64,000 nt of DNA from Actinacidiphila bryophytorum (GCF_016916835.1 NZ_JAFFIX010000006.1:124001-188000); one strand, 5' to 3'; shown: positions 1 through 8,766, numbered from the stretch's first letter. The notes: generated by a model not told the origin, from the letters alone. Numbers and translations are program-made.

Positions 1-804
1 CTCGGCGTGCTGCGGGATGACGTTCGCCGCGTGCCCGGCCTGGATACGGCCCCACACCACGCTCAGGCCCGAGCGCGGGTCGGCCCGGCGGGTCAGCACC
101 ACCGGCAGCTCGGTGGCCAGCTTGGCCGCGGCCATCACCAGGTCGGTGGTCAGGTGCGGGCGGGCGCTGTGCCCGCCCGGGCCGTCCAGGGTGAGCAGCA
201 GCTTGTCGGCTGCCGAGGTGATCGGACCCTGCCGCAGGCCGATCCTGCCGACCTCGACCTTGGGGTCGCAGTGGACGGCGAAGATACGTTCCACCCCGTC
301 GAGGACGCCGGCCTTCACCGCGTCGAGCGCGCCGCCGGGCATGACCTCCTCGGCCGCCTGGAAGACCAGCCGCACCGGCCGCGGCAGCCGGCCCTGCGCC
401 GACAGCTCCGCCAGCACCAGGCCCGCACCCAGCACGACCGAGGTGTGCACATCGTGCCCGCACGCGTGCGCGCGGCCCTCGACGGTCGAGCGGTACTCCA
501 CGTTCTTGGTGTCCGGTACGGGGAGGGCGTCGATGTCGGCGCGCAGCGCAAGGCGGCCGCGCTCGGGGTCGTCGGGGCCGATGTCGCACACCAGCCCGGT
601 CCCGCCGGGGAGCACGACCGGGCTCAGCCCGGCAAGCTCCAGCCTGGCCCTGATCTTCTCCGTGGTCCTGAACTCCTGCCGGCTCAGCTCCGGGTGCCGG
701 TGCAGGTCGCGGCGGAACGCGATGAGTTCATGGCGCAGTTCTTCGGACAGCGCACCGGACGGCGCTGTGGGTGAGTCGTTCACCCCAGTCAGGGTAGGCC
801 CCAT
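1..804 (-). CDS. M20-family amidohydrolase/peptidase, 3' end cut by window edge
   Basis: The 268 visible residues are the N-terminal part of an M20D-type metal-dependent amidohydrolase, a family that removes N-acyl groups from amino acids, indole-3-acetyl conjugates or peptides. RDLHRHPE (residues 32-39) is the usual opening motif, LRADIDALP (87-95) holds the first metal aspartate region, and HACGHDVH (113-120) supplies metal-binding histidines. The ATG at 804 follows GAGGAG with a 6-nt gap, which fixes the start. The frame stays open to base 1, so roughly the last third of the usual 400 residues is outside the window. The substrate cannot be predicted. Confidence 0.9.
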   Translation of the reverse strand, partial: MGPTLTGVNDSPTAPSGALSEELRHELIAFRRDLHRHPELSRQEFRTTEKIRARLELAGLSPVVLPGGTGLVCDIGPDDPERGRLALRADIDALPVPDTKNVEYRSTVEGRAHACGHDVHTSVVLGAGLVLAELSAQGRLPRPVRLVFQAAEEVMPGGALDAVKAGVLDGVERIFAVHCDPKVEVGRIGLRQGPITSAADKLLLTLDGPGGHSARPHLTTDLVMAAAKLATELPVVLTRRADPRSGLSVVWGRIQAGHAANVIPQHAE

Positions 805-873
805 GACCGGCTCCTCTGGGCTGATCGGACAAGATTAGGTGCGGCTGGAGGAGAAGAAGTCGCCCGATCGGCG

Positions 874-899
874 CATACCCGAACATCCTCAGGGGTATG
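874..899. promoter_or_regulatory. Inverted repeat in divergent intergenic region
   Basis: CATACCC (874-880) and GGGTATG (893-899) form a perfect 7-bp inverted repeat with a 12-nt centre, between the divergent amidohydrolase and Uma2 genes. It could be an operator for the amidohydrolase. A TAATCT box, read on the minus strand at 835-830, lies between it and the gene. The regulator is unknown. Confidence 0.3.
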
Positions 900-1061
900 T
901 CCTCCCTTTTGGGGTTCGGACATGAACACACCCATACTCGCTCAACGAGCCGCCGCCCGCGAGGCAACGACCGCCGTGCGGCGCGCATTGCCCGCGACGA
1001 TACGCCCGTGGTGTTGCGGTCGTGTGGCACGCGTGGCCCACCGCATCGCTAGGCTGGCGTC

Positions 1062-1631
1062 ATGACCGCACTGCCGCAGTGGATGGTGCCGCCGCGCGCG
1101 GAGGGCTGGTTCGCGGAGGACCTGGACCACCTGCCCGAGGCGCCGCGCCACACCGAGCTGATCGACGGAGCACTCGTCTTCATGATGTCCCCGCAGCGGT
1201 GGTGGCACGGCCACCTCGTCACCATGCTTACTGTTGCACTCATGCAGCAGGTTCCGGACGGCGTCTCCGTCGGCCGCGAGATGACCGTCCGCCTCGACGC
1301 GCGCAACCGCCCGGAGCCGGACCTCCTGCTGACGACCCTGCCTTACGAAGAAGACCGCACCTGGTTCGCGCCGGAGGACGTCCAGCTGGTCGTCGAGGTG
1401 GTCTCGCCGGAGTCCGCGCACCGTGACCGGACGGTCAAGCTGCACAAGTACGCCGCCGCCGGCATCCCGCACTACTGGTGCATCGAGGACGAGAACGGGG
1501 CACCCGTGGTCCACGTCTACGAGTTGGACCGGCCGACCGGCGCGTATGCGCCCGCCGGGATCTTCCGGCACAGCCTCAAGCGTCCCGTCCCCTTCGACAT
1601 CACGCTCGACCTCGACGCTCTCACTCCCTGA
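1062..1631 (+). CDS. Uma2-family (DUF820) putative endonuclease
   Basis: This 189-residue protein matches the Uma2/DUF820 family, which has a PD-(D/E)XK nuclease-like fold and is common in actinobacteria and cyanobacteria with unknown function. Visible family signatures are ELIDG (32-36), RPEPDLL (83-89, acidic catalytic position) and VVEVVSPES (110-118) followed by KLHKYAAAGIPHYW. The ATG at 1062 lies 12 nt after the first base of TAGGCT and has no Shine-Dalgarno sequence, which suggests a leaderless mRNA. It stands alone and is convergent with the following glycosyltransferase gene (stop codons 2 nt apart). Streptomycetes usually carry many paralogues. The nuclease activity is inferred from the fold only. 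Confidence 0.85.
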   Translation: MTALPQWMVPPRAEGWFAEDLDHLPEAPRHTELIDGALVFMMSPQRWWHGHLVTMLTVALMQQVPDGVSVGREMTVRLDARNRPEPDLLLTTLPYEEDRTWFAPEDVQLVVEVVSPESAHRDRTVKLHKYAAAGIPHYWCIEDENGAPVVHVYELDRPTGAYAPAGIFRHSLKRPVPFDITLDLDALTP

Positions 1632-1633
1632 GT

Positions 1634-3220
1634 TCACGGCCCCAACAGGCGGGCGTAGAGGTCGAGGAGCCGGGTGGACTCGGTCTGCCAGGACCATTCG
1701 CGCAGCACGTCCACCCGGTCGTAGGCCTTGCGGTAGCGGCGCGGGTTGGTCAGGACCGCGCCCACAGCGCGCACGAAGTCCGCGGTGTCCCCGGCCCGGA
1801 AGACCTCGCCGTTGCCCAGCTCCAGGGTGGCCGCGGCCATCGCCCGCACGTCGCTGACCACCACCGGCAGCCGGGCGTGCGCGTACTCGAAGTAGCGGGT
1901 GGCCAGCACCGACTGGTGGTGCGGGAGCTTGTGGACCGGCAGCACACCGATGTCCGCCGACGCCAGGAAGGCCGGGATCTCCGCGACGGGCACGTACGGC
2001 AGCACGTGCAGCCGGGCGTGGACGCCCAATTGGGCCGCCCGGTCGCGCAGGGCCGCCAGGTCCGGGTGCGACGGGTCCGGGACCACGAAGGCCGCGTGCA
2101 GGTCGTACAGCTTCGGCAGCGCCTCGATGACGGTGGCGGGGCCCCGGTCCGGCGACACGGGGCCTGCGTGCACCAGCAGCGGTACGTCCGGGGCCAGCCG
2201 GCAGCGGTCGCGGACGCCGTGCGGGTGCGGCGGGGTCGCCGCGGCCAGCGGCGGGGCGTTGCGCACCACCGCCGGCGTCGCCGACAGCCGGTGCCTGGCC
2301 CGCAGTTCACGGGCCAGGCCCTCGCCGACGGTCACCACGCCGTCCGCCTCGCGGGCGAACGACCGCTCGTGCGCGTCACCCGCCACCGCCGCCCTGCGGT
2401 TCGCCGCCGGGGTGCGCGGCGGGGCGTCCCACACCACCTCGACACGGTGCCCCGCGCCCTCCGCGCGCAACGCGGCCCTGATCGCCACGCCCAGCGCCCG
2501 GTGGCCCAGCGCATGGATCAGATGCGGGCGCACCGCGTCCAGCACCGGGCCGTACGCGACCTCCTCGTCCAGCAGGCCGGGGTCGAGCCGGCGCCACGCC
2601 CTGCGGCCCATCAGCAGCCGCGTCAGGTCCGTCATCAGGTTGTCCAGACGGGCGTCAGGGCTGCGGCGGCGGCGCACCGCCGCCAGGTACTGCGCCGCCC
2701 GCACCCGGGTCCAGCCGGCCCGCACCCCGTAGCGCAGCCACGCCAGCGCGTGCCCGCACCTGGCCAGTGCCAGCAGCGGCAACGGGCGGTGCACCAGGTT
2801 CAGTTCCGCGCCCCGGGTCACCAGCAGCGCCCGGGCCGCCGCCAGCCGCACCGTGCGGTGGTCGTGCGCGCCCGCACTGCGGTACGCCAGCGGCCACCGC
2901 AGGCCCGGGCGCGGGCGGCGCACCCGGTGGTTGCCCAGCACGCCCTGCACCACGACCTGCCGCACGTCCGTGCCGCGCGGCGCCACCGTCGCGGGCGCCT
3001 GGCCCACCAGTGTCACGCGGTAACCCGCGGCCCGGGCCGCCGCCGCCACTCGCAGGGCGCGGGAGTCGCCGTCGACTCCGCCGAGGGTGACCACTGCGAC
3101 ATCGCGTGCGGCGTGGGCCGCAGGCACGTGATTCCCCGGGTCAGCGCCCGGGTCCGCGTCAGGGTCCGGGCTCCCGCCCGAGGGGTGCGCGGGCATGGTG
3201 CCGCGTAAAGATCCCGCCAT
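1634..3220 (-). CDS. GT4-type glycosyltransferase
   Basis: About 528 residues. The C-terminal half has GT-B retaining glycosyltransferase features: PLLVHAGPVSPDRGP (donor-domain start), a PYVPVAEIPAFLASADIGVLP stretch, then EYAHARLPVVVSDV, equivalent to the family's E-x7-E region. The N-terminal Rossmann half begins with VAVVTLGGVDGDSRALRVAAA. It is the most distal gene of the glycopolymer locus and probably adds a sugar to the cell-wall or surface polymer. The start is uncertain: ATG 3220 is chosen because AGGA lies upstream, but ATG 3196 and ATG 3250 are also possible. Upstream of 3250 the frame runs into repeats and is not believable coding sequence. Confidence 0.8.
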   Translation of the reverse strand: MAGSLRGTMPAHPSGGSPDPDADPGADPGNHVPAAHAARDVAVVTLGGVDGDSRALRVAAAARAAGYRVTLVGQAPATVAPRGTDVRQVVVQGVLGNHRVRRPRPGLRWPLAYRSAGAHDHRTVRLAAARALLVTRGAELNLVHRPLPLLALARCGHALAWLRYGVRAGWTRVRAAQYLAAVRRRRSPDARLDNLMTDLTRLLMGRRAWRRLDPGLLDEEVAYGPVLDAVRPHLIHALGHRALGVAIRAALRAEGAGHRVEVVWDAPPRTPAANRRAAVAGDAHERSFAREADGVVTVGEGLARELRARHRLSATPAVVRNAPPLAAATPPHPHGVRDRCRLAPDVPLLVHAGPVSPDRGPATVIEALPKLYDLHAAFVVPDPSHPDLAALRDRAAQLGVHARLHVLPYVPVAEIPAFLASADIGVLPVHKLPHHQSVLATRYFEYAHARLPVVVSDVRAMAAATLELGNGEVFRAGDTADFVRAVGAVLTNPRRYRKAYDRVDVLREWSWQTESTRLLDLYARLLGP

Positions 3221-3648
3221 TCCCGCACTTAATCCTACGGAGATGATCATTGGGTTACGCCCGGTTGGCCGCCGGGCGAACTGGCGCCGGGCGAGCGCCG
3301 GTCCGCCGTCCCCCGCCGAGGCGGGTGCCCCTTGCGGTGGTCGGTCGCCTTTCCCCCGGCGGCGGGTTGCGCGCGCAGTTCCCCGCGCCCCTGGGTGGGT
3401 GCCCCTTGCGGTGGCGTTGCCTTCTCTCCCCCGGTGGGGGCTGGTCGCGCAGTTCCCCGCGCCCCTGAAAGACGCTCCCCCTCGCAGCCAGACGGCACCC
3501 GCCCTGCGAGGGGCGCGGGGAACTGCGCGCCCCATCACGACGCACCGAAAGGTGCGAGCCCACAGCAAGTGGCACCCACCCAGGGGCGCGGGGAACTGCG
3601 CGACCAGCCCGAACGGGCCGAAGGAAAGCAACGCACCGCAAGGGGCAG
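3221..3648. repeat. Intergenic repeat island 1 (GC-rich 20-mer copies)
   Basis: No gene is credible here. The 428 bases hold four copies of the motif GGGGCGCGGGGAACTGCGCG: two as reverse complement (3372-3391, 3446-3465) and two direct (3510-3529, 3583-3602), so the island folds back on itself. Copies are separated by a second recurrent phrase, CCCTTGCGGTGG or its complement. Open frames through the region are artefacts of its composition. Confidence 0.75.
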
Positions 3649-4821
3649 TCACGAGGCCCCCGGGGCAGGGGGGTTAGGTCGGGTGCTCGCCGGGGGGAGG
3701 TTGTGGAGGTCTCGGGCCGAGTGGGTGATGCCCGCGAGGAATGTGCGGGCGCGGGGGGTGGCTCCCGCCGTGAGCCAGGCGGGGTCGATGTCGACGACGG
3801 TCACAGCGACCCCCGTACCGTCGAGCACGAGCGGCAGCGTGTGGACGACCGTCGAGGGGAAGGAGAGGACGCGGCGGCCGGTGGGGCCGCGGCGGGCGAC
3901 GAGTTCGAGCGGCAGGTCGGGGCGGACGATCTCCAGGCCGGTCTCGGCGGCGAGCCGGTGCAGCTTGTCCGGCGCCTCCTTGCGGTGCGCGAAATACCGC
4001 TTCGCCCCGTACGTGGCGGCGAGTTCCGCGACGACGGCCGCGTAGTGCCCGGGGTCGACGACCCCGGTCTCGACCAGCGACGTGCCGATCAGGTCGGTGC
4101 CGTCGAGCACGCCGGGCGGCCCGAAGCGGCTGCGGGTCCACGCGAAGCGGTTGGTGCGCAGGGCCATTCCGGCGGGCGGCGTGGCGGGCATGGCGCTGAA
4201 GAGTTCGACGTGCCGCCGCCCGCCGGGGGTCAGCCGGCGCCTGGCGGCGGTGGCGAAGACCCCGAAGGCGGCGTCCGCGGGTGAGCGCCGCCGCCCGCTG
4301 CGGTGCCACCGTACGAGGCGTCCGCCGCGGGCGAGGATCTCGGTGAACTCCATGGTGGCGGTGCCGTCGTCCACGACGGTGAGCCGCTTGGCGCGGCACA
4401 GCGGCAGCAGGACCTGGACGAGCCGGGAGAAGGGGTCGCCGATGACGAGCAGCCTGACCCGCATGAGCAGCGGGGCCAGTGCGACGGCGGTGCGCAACAG
4501 GCCGCCGCGGCCGCCGCGGGCCTCGTACCAGCGGACGACGGCGCCCTCGTCGCGGGCCAGTTCCGCCATGCGGCGCAGCTGGCCGCGGCTGGTGGGGTCG
4601 GCGGGCGAGAGCACGACGACGGTCAGCGGCAGCGCGGCGGGTTCTCGTACGGGTGCGGCGCCGTCGTGGGCGCGGCCGTCACGGGCGGCGGGGATCGCGG
4701 GTGGATGTATGTGCGCCCACTCCAGGACGTTGAGCAGCTGAACGGGTGACTCGACCAGCGCTACGGCCCCGGTGCCCGGGTGGGCGGTCGGGAGGGTGCC
4801 GGAGGCGGGGGTGTCGGTCAT
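3649..4821 (-). CDS. Putative sialyltransferase-like glycosyltransferase (GT52-like)
   Basis: 390 residues with no clear named family by eye. Features resemble the GT-B bacterial sialyltransferases (CAZy GT38/GT52): the N-terminus VALVESPVQLLNVLEW, a DDG triplet in LTVVDDGTATMEF (D151-D152-G153, matching the D/E-D/E-G motif), and SFPSTV near 320-325 like the S/T motif. Where those enzymes have His-Pro, this one has AHRKE (H279-R280-K281), so the motif is altered. AAGGA 8 nt before ATG 4821 fixes the start. It lies 72 nt downstream of neuB on the same strand and probably transfers the ulosonic acid made by its neighbours. The function is inferred from context and motifs. Confidence 0.55.
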   Translation of the reverse strand: MTDTPASGTLPTAHPGTGAVALVESPVQLLNVLEWAHIHPPAIPAARDGRAHDGAAPVREPAALPLTVVVLSPADPTSRGQLRRMAELARDEGAVVRWYEARGGRGGLLRTAVALAPLLMRVRLLVIGDPFSRLVQVLLPLCRAKRLTVVDDGTATMEFTEILARGGRLVRWHRSGRRRSPADAAFGVFATAARRRLTPGGRRHVELFSAMPATPPAGMALRTNRFAWTRSRFGPPGVLDGTDLIGTSLVETGVVDPGHYAAVVAELAATYGAKRYFAHRKEAPDKLHRLAAETGLEIVRPDLPLELVARRGPTGRRVLSFPSTVVHTLPLVLDGTGVAVTVVDIDPAWLTAGATPRARTFLAGITHSARDLHNLPPASTRPNPPAPGAS

Positions 4822-4893
4822 CGACTCGTTCCTTGTCCTCACTCGTGGTGGTCCTGGCGGTCTCCGCCGCCCGTGCGGTGCCGGGCGGTCCGG

Positions 4894-5844
4894 TCAGACC
4901 CCGGCGGTCTGCGAGCCGGCCTCGGCCTCCGACTCGGCGACGACACCGGCGACGCGGCGCAGCTTCTTCATCGGGCCGAGCTCGCCCTCGTAGACCTTCT
5001 TGACGCCGTCGCCGAGGGAGGTCTCGATGATGCGGATGTCGCGGACGAGCCGCTCCAGGCCCTGCGACTCGACGGACGCGGCCTGGTCGGAGCCCCACAT
5101 GGCGCGGTCGAGGGTGATGTGCCGCTCGACGAAGACCGCGCCGAGCGCGACGGCGGCCAGCGTGGTCTGCAGGCCGACCTCGTGGCCGGAGTAGCCGACG
5201 GGCACGTTCGGGTACTCGTTCTGCAGGGTGTTGATCATCCGCAGGTTGAGTTCCTCGTGCTTGGCCGGGTAGGTCGAGGTGGCGTGGCAGAGCACGATGT
5301 TGTCGCTGCCGAGGACCTCGACGGCGTGCCGGATCTGCTTCGGCGTCGACATGCCGGTGGAGAGGATGACGGTGCGGCCGGTGGCGCGCAGGGCGCGCAG
5401 CAGGTCGTCGTCGGTCAGGCAGGCGGAGGCCACCTTGTGCGCGGGCACGTCGAACTTCTCCAGGAAGGCGACGGACTCCACGTCCCACGGCGAGGCGAAC
5501 CAGTCGATGCCGCGCTTGCGGCAGTACTCGTCGATCGACCGGTAGCCGGCCTCGTCGAACTCGACGCGGTGCCGGTAGTCGATGTAGGTCATGCGGCCCC
5601 ACGGGGTGTCCCGCTCGATCTCCCACTGGTCGCGCGGGGTGCAGATCTCGGGGGTGCGCTTCTGGAACTTGACCGCGTCGCAGCCCGCGGCGACGGCCGC
5701 GTCGATCAGGGCGAACGCGTTCTCCAGGTCGCCGTTGTGGTTGATGCCGATCTCACCGGTGACGTACACGGGCTGGCCGTTGCCGATGTGGCGGGAGCCG
5801 ACCGGGCGGAGATTGGAGGGGAGGGAAGCGAGGGGAGAGGTCAC
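4894..5844 (-). CDS. neuB: NeuB-type nonulosonic (sialic/Kdn) acid synthase, no SAF domain
   Basis: A 316-residue synthase that condenses phosphoenolpyruvate with a mannose-type sugar to give a nonulosonic acid. The NeuB TIM barrel is evident from VTGEIGINHNGDLENA (28-43), AVKFQKRTPEICTP (57-70), WFASPWD, LSTGMST, YSGHEVG and VERHITLDRAMWGSDQAAS. After GDGVKKVYEGELGPMKKLRR the protein stops within about 20 residues, so the roughly 60-residue C-terminal SAF (antifreeze-like) domain of classical NeuB is missing. The GTG at 5844 has AAGGA 8 nt upstream. It follows neuA by 49 nt and is probably co-transcribed with it. The substrate (ManNAc, mannose or their 6-phosphates) is open; the phosphatase domain next door favours a phosphate form. 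Confidence 0.9.
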   Translation of the reverse strand: MTSPLASLPSNLRPVGSRHIGNGQPVYVTGEIGINHNGDLENAFALIDAAVAAGCDAVKFQKRTPEICTPRDQWEIERDTPWGRMTYIDYRHRVEFDEAGYRSIDEYCRKRGIDWFASPWDVESVAFLEKFDVPAHKVASACLTDDDLLRALRATGRTVILSTGMSTPKQIRHAVEVLGSDNIVLCHATSTYPAKHEELNLRMINTLQNEYPNVPVGYSGHEVGLQTTLAAVALGAVFVERHITLDRAMWGSDQAASVESQGLERLVRDIRIIETSLGDGVKKVYEGELGPMKKLRRVAGVVAESEAEAGSQTAGV

Positions 5845-5893
5845 GGGGGAGTTCCTTACGGTTTTCGGGACTGACGGGGGTGAGGTGGCCGGG

Positions 5894-7132
5894 TCAGCGG
5901 GCCAGAGTGGGGCCGAGCAGCCATGCGGCGATCTCGCGGATCGCCCCGCGGCCGCCTTCGGCGGTGGTGATCGCGCGGGCCGCGGCCCGTACGACGTCGT
6001 GGGCCTGCGCGACGGCGACGGGCCAGCCGACCAGGCCGAAGCACGGCAGGTCGTTGACGTCGTTGCCGGCGTAGAGCACCCGCTCGGGCGCGATGCCGTT
6101 CTCCTCGCACCACTGCTTGAGCGCGAGGTCCTTGCGGTCGATGCCGTGCAGGACGGGCACGTCGAGCTTGCGCGCCCTGGCGGCGACGACCGGGTTGGTC
6201 TCGGTGGACAGGATGAGGACGGGAAGTCCCGCACGGCGCAGTGCCGCGATCCCGAGCCCGTCACCGCGGTGCACGGTGACGGCCTCATGTCCGTCCGAAT
6301 CGATCAGCACCCGGTCGTCGGTCTGGGTGCCGTCGAAGTCCAGTACGACCGCGTCGACGTCGTCGCGGGTCGGGGTGGCCGCCGTGGGGTCGAGCAGCGG
6401 GGCCAGGGCGCGGGCGCGCTGGAGGTCGGCGGGCTCGTCGATCTCCAGCACCTTCGCCGGGTCGGTGCGCACCAGTGCGGTGCGGCCGAAGAAGCGGTGG
6501 CCGGCGGCGCGGAAGCCGGGGGCGCGCATCGCGTACGCGGTGCCGGTCTCCAGCAGGTCCTGCGGGCGGTCCTGGCGGCGCGGGCGGGTGGCCTTGTCGT
6601 GGTTCACCCCGTACGCCGAGTCCTCCGCCGACCCGTCGGCGCCCTCGCGCCAGACGAAGCCGTGGAAGGGCGCGACGGTGTGGGCGGTGTCGGCGCCGCC
6701 GTCGAGGACCGCGGCGACGACGCCGTCGATCTCCTCCGAGGTGACGAAGGGGCTCGTGCACTGCACGAGCAGCACCACGTCGGTGCCGGCGCCGGTCATG
6801 GCCTCGTGCGCGTCCATCGCGTGCAGCACCGCGGCCTCGCTGGTGGCGGTGTCGCCCGCGATGGCGGCGGGCCGCAGTACGACCTCGGCGCCCGCGGTGC
6901 GGGCGGCCTCGGCGATCGAGGGGTCGTCGGTGGACACGACGACCGCGGTGACCCTGCGGGCCCGCACGCTCGCCCGCACGGCCCGCGCCACCAGCGGCAC
7001 CCCGCCGACCGGCGCCAGGTTCTTCCCCGGCACCCCCTTGGACCCGCCACGCGCGGGAATCACCACCAGCACGCTGCCGCTGGCCTGGTCGTTTTCCGCC
7101 GGTTCCGCCGGCGGGCGGTGCGTCTCGTTCAC
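5894..7132 (-). CDS. neuA: CMP-nonulosonate cytidylyltransferase fused to HAD phosphatase
   Basis: 412 residues in two domains. Residues 20-250 are a cytidylyltransferase: VVIPARGGSKGVPGKNL (23-39) binds CTP, LLVQCTSP (121-128) is conserved in the family. This half makes the CMP-activated sugar. Residues 260-412 are a KdsC-like HAD phosphatase with all four motifs: DFDGTQTDD (D265, D267), LST (308-310), K334/K339 and GNDVND (356-361). The fusion implies that the synthase yields a 9-phosphate that is hydrolysed before activation. The GTG at 7132 has AGGAG 7 nt upstream. It is the first gene of the run toward neuB and the GT52-like gene. Confidence 0.92.
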   Translation of the reverse strand: MNETHRPPAEPAENDQASGSVLVVIPARGGSKGVPGKNLAPVGGVPLVARAVRASVRARRVTAVVVSTDDPSIAEAARTAGAEVVLRPAAIAGDTATSEAAVLHAMDAHEAMTGAGTDVVLLVQCTSPFVTSEEIDGVVAAVLDGGADTAHTVAPFHGFVWREGADGSAEDSAYGVNHDKATRPRRQDRPQDLLETGTAYAMRAPGFRAAGHRFFGRTALVRTDPAKVLEIDEPADLQRARALAPLLDPTAATPTRDDVDAVVLDFDGTQTDDRVLIDSDGHEAVTVHRGDGLGIAALRRAGLPVLILSTETNPVVAARARKLDVPVLHGIDRKDLALKQWCEENGIAPERVLYAGNDVNDLPCFGLVGWPVAVAQAHDVVRAAARAITTAEGGRGAIREIAAWLLGPTLAR

Positions 7133-7403
7133 GGGGTGACTCCTGTCGTACGTGCGGCTCTGCGGCTCCCCTTGCGTAGGGGGCGAGCGTTATTCAGGGG
7201 CGCGGGGAACTGCGCGCTCAGCCGTCCACCGGCCGGTGGTCGGAGCGAAGCGAGATGGAGGCACCCCCAGGCAGAGCTCTGGGGGAGGACCGAACCGCCC
7301 CCTTGGGACGGTGGCGACGTGCAGCCCGTCAGGGGCTGGTCGCGCAGTTCCCCGCGCCCCCGGGGGGCGCCCTGCCGGGCGCCGGCATCGGCGCGGAATC
7401 GGG
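7133..7403. repeat. Intergenic repeat island 2
   Basis: 271 non-coding bases hold one direct (7197-7216) and one inverted (7341-7360) copy of GGGGCGCGGGGAACTGCGCG about 125 bases apart, able to pair as a long stem-loop. The island separates neuA from the upstream putative glycosyltransferase, so these two genes may not share one transcript. Confidence 0.7.
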
Positions 7404-8702
7404 TCACAGCTGGCCCCAGCGGCGGATGGTGGGGGCGACGCGCTGGACACCCTGGCGGTAGGCGGTCCTGGCCGAGTTGCGGACGAAGTCGCGGACGGCC
7501 TGGCGTACGGGTCCCGCCTCGCGGGGGGCGAAGCCGGCGACGGGCTCGCCCTTGGGGGTGAGGCCGTGGCGGGCGAGGATGCCGGGGAGGTAACCGGGGG
7601 CGGTGCGCAGCGTGTAGTAAGGGGACAGCGCCGGGAGTTCGGGCATGTCGAGCAGTGCGCTGACCCGGCCGCGCAGGGCCGCGTAAGGGGAGCTGCCGGC
7701 GACGCCGTGTGCGGCGGTCCACTCCTGCGAGGCCTGCGGCAGCCGCCCGTCGTCGAGTTCGTCCCACGAGGCGTAGCAGCCGGAGCCGAGGAAGTGGTGG
7801 TTGCCGAGGGTCTCGCGGATGCCGAGGTCGGTGAGCACCGCCGTCGGGATGCCGCGGTGCAGCGATTCCAGGGCCGCGGTGGAGCTGACGGTCACCAGCA
7901 GGTCGGTGCGGTCCAGGACCTCGGCCATGTTGCCGTAGACCAGGCGCAGGTTGGCCGGCGGGTCGAGGGCGGCGACCAGCTTCTGGTAGGGCTGCTCCTC
8001 GATGTGGGTGGTGTGCTCGCCGGGCTTGCTGCGGAGTTTGACCAGCACCTCGCGGGTGGGGTGCAGCCGGGCGTGGCCGACGGCCCGGCGCAGCAGGTGC
8101 AGCCGGTCGGCGCGGCCGTCGGGCACCGAGGGCTGGACGGCGAAGGTCACGGTGAAGGGCCGGCTGTCGTCGGCCCGGTAGGACTCGCCGCCGAGGAAGG
8201 GCAGCGCGGTCTCCACGATGCTGCCGGTGCGGTAGCCGACACCGTCGTAGACGTCCCTGAACCGCCGTGCGTCGTCCGCGCTGTTGGCCAGGACGACGTC
8301 CGCGCCGGCGCGCAGCAGCAGCCCGTCGGCGAGCTTCTCGTAGACCACGCCGACGTATCCGGTGACGACCACAGGGCGGCGTTCGCGGCCCTGCCAGGCG
8401 CGGGAGAGCCCGTGCAGCAGCGCCTGGACGGTGCCGCCGACGCAGGAGACCACCAGGACGTCGCAGGTGCCGTCGTGGGTCTCCGCGAGGATCTCGGCCA
8501 TGGTCGACTCGGCCATCGAGTCGGCGGGGATGCCGAGTTCGGCGAGCTGGCGCGGCGTGGGGGTGGCCCGGCCGCGGAGCAGCCGCGCGTCGAGACGGGC
8601 ATCGGGGTCGATTCGGCGCGCGGTCAGCGCACCCCATTTCCACCTGGTGTCCGAGTCGGCGATCACGGTGACCCGCAAGGGTCCTGACTTACGTTCTGGC
8701 AC
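7404..8702 (-). CDS. Putative glycosyltransferase (DUF6716-like)
   Basis: 432 residues that look like a GT-B enzyme but lack a textbook signature. VTVIADSDTRWKWGAL opens an N-terminal Rossmann-like domain; VLVKLRSKPGEHTTH and DLLVTVSSTAALESLHRGIPTAVL in the C-terminal half resemble the donor-side S-S-T segment of sialyl/polysialyltransferases. I associate it with the actinobacterial DUF6716 putative glycosyltransferases from memory. TACTGT begins 12 nt before GTG 8702 and no Shine-Dalgarno sequence is present, so a leaderless mRNA is likely. It is divergent from the GT2 gene. Probable role: transfer of a sugar in the ulosonic-acid polymer. Confidence 0.6.
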   Translation of the reverse strand: MPERKSGPLRVTVIADSDTRWKWGALTARRIDPDARLDARLLRGRATPTPRQLAELGIPADSMAESTMAEILAETHDGTCDVLVVSCVGGTVQALLHGLSRAWQGRERRPVVVTGYVGVVYEKLADGLLLRAGADVVLANSADDARRFRDVYDGVGYRTGSIVETALPFLGGESYRADDSRPFTVTFAVQPSVPDGRADRLHLLRRAVGHARLHPTREVLVKLRSKPGEHTTHIEEQPYQKLVAALDPPANLRLVYGNMAEVLDRTDLLVTVSSTAALESLHRGIPTAVLTDLGIRETLGNHHFLGSGCYASWDELDDGRLPQASQEWTAAHGVAGSSPYAALRGRVSALLDMPELPALSPYYTLRTAPGYLPGILARHGLTPKGEPVAGFAPREAGPVRQAVRDFVRNSARTAYRQGVQRVAPTIRRWGQL

Positions 8703-8766
8703 ACGCCGACAGTAGGAAGCAGGCGGGTGGAATGTACTAATCGCAGGACAACAGGAGGTAAACAGA

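Noticed and set aside
1..838. Long plus-strand frames opposite the amidohydrolase
   Set aside because: They are mirror frames of a clear M20 gene on the minus strand.
3221..3652. N-terminal extension of the GT4 glycosyltransferase by about 140 residues
   Set aside because: The sequence is repeat island 1; its protein is Pro/Arg/Gly-rich with no family match and no ribosome site.
5845..6288. NeuB extended upstream by 148 residues
   Set aside because: It overlaps the 3' half of neuA in another frame. A good AAGGA site and the family start support GTG 5844.
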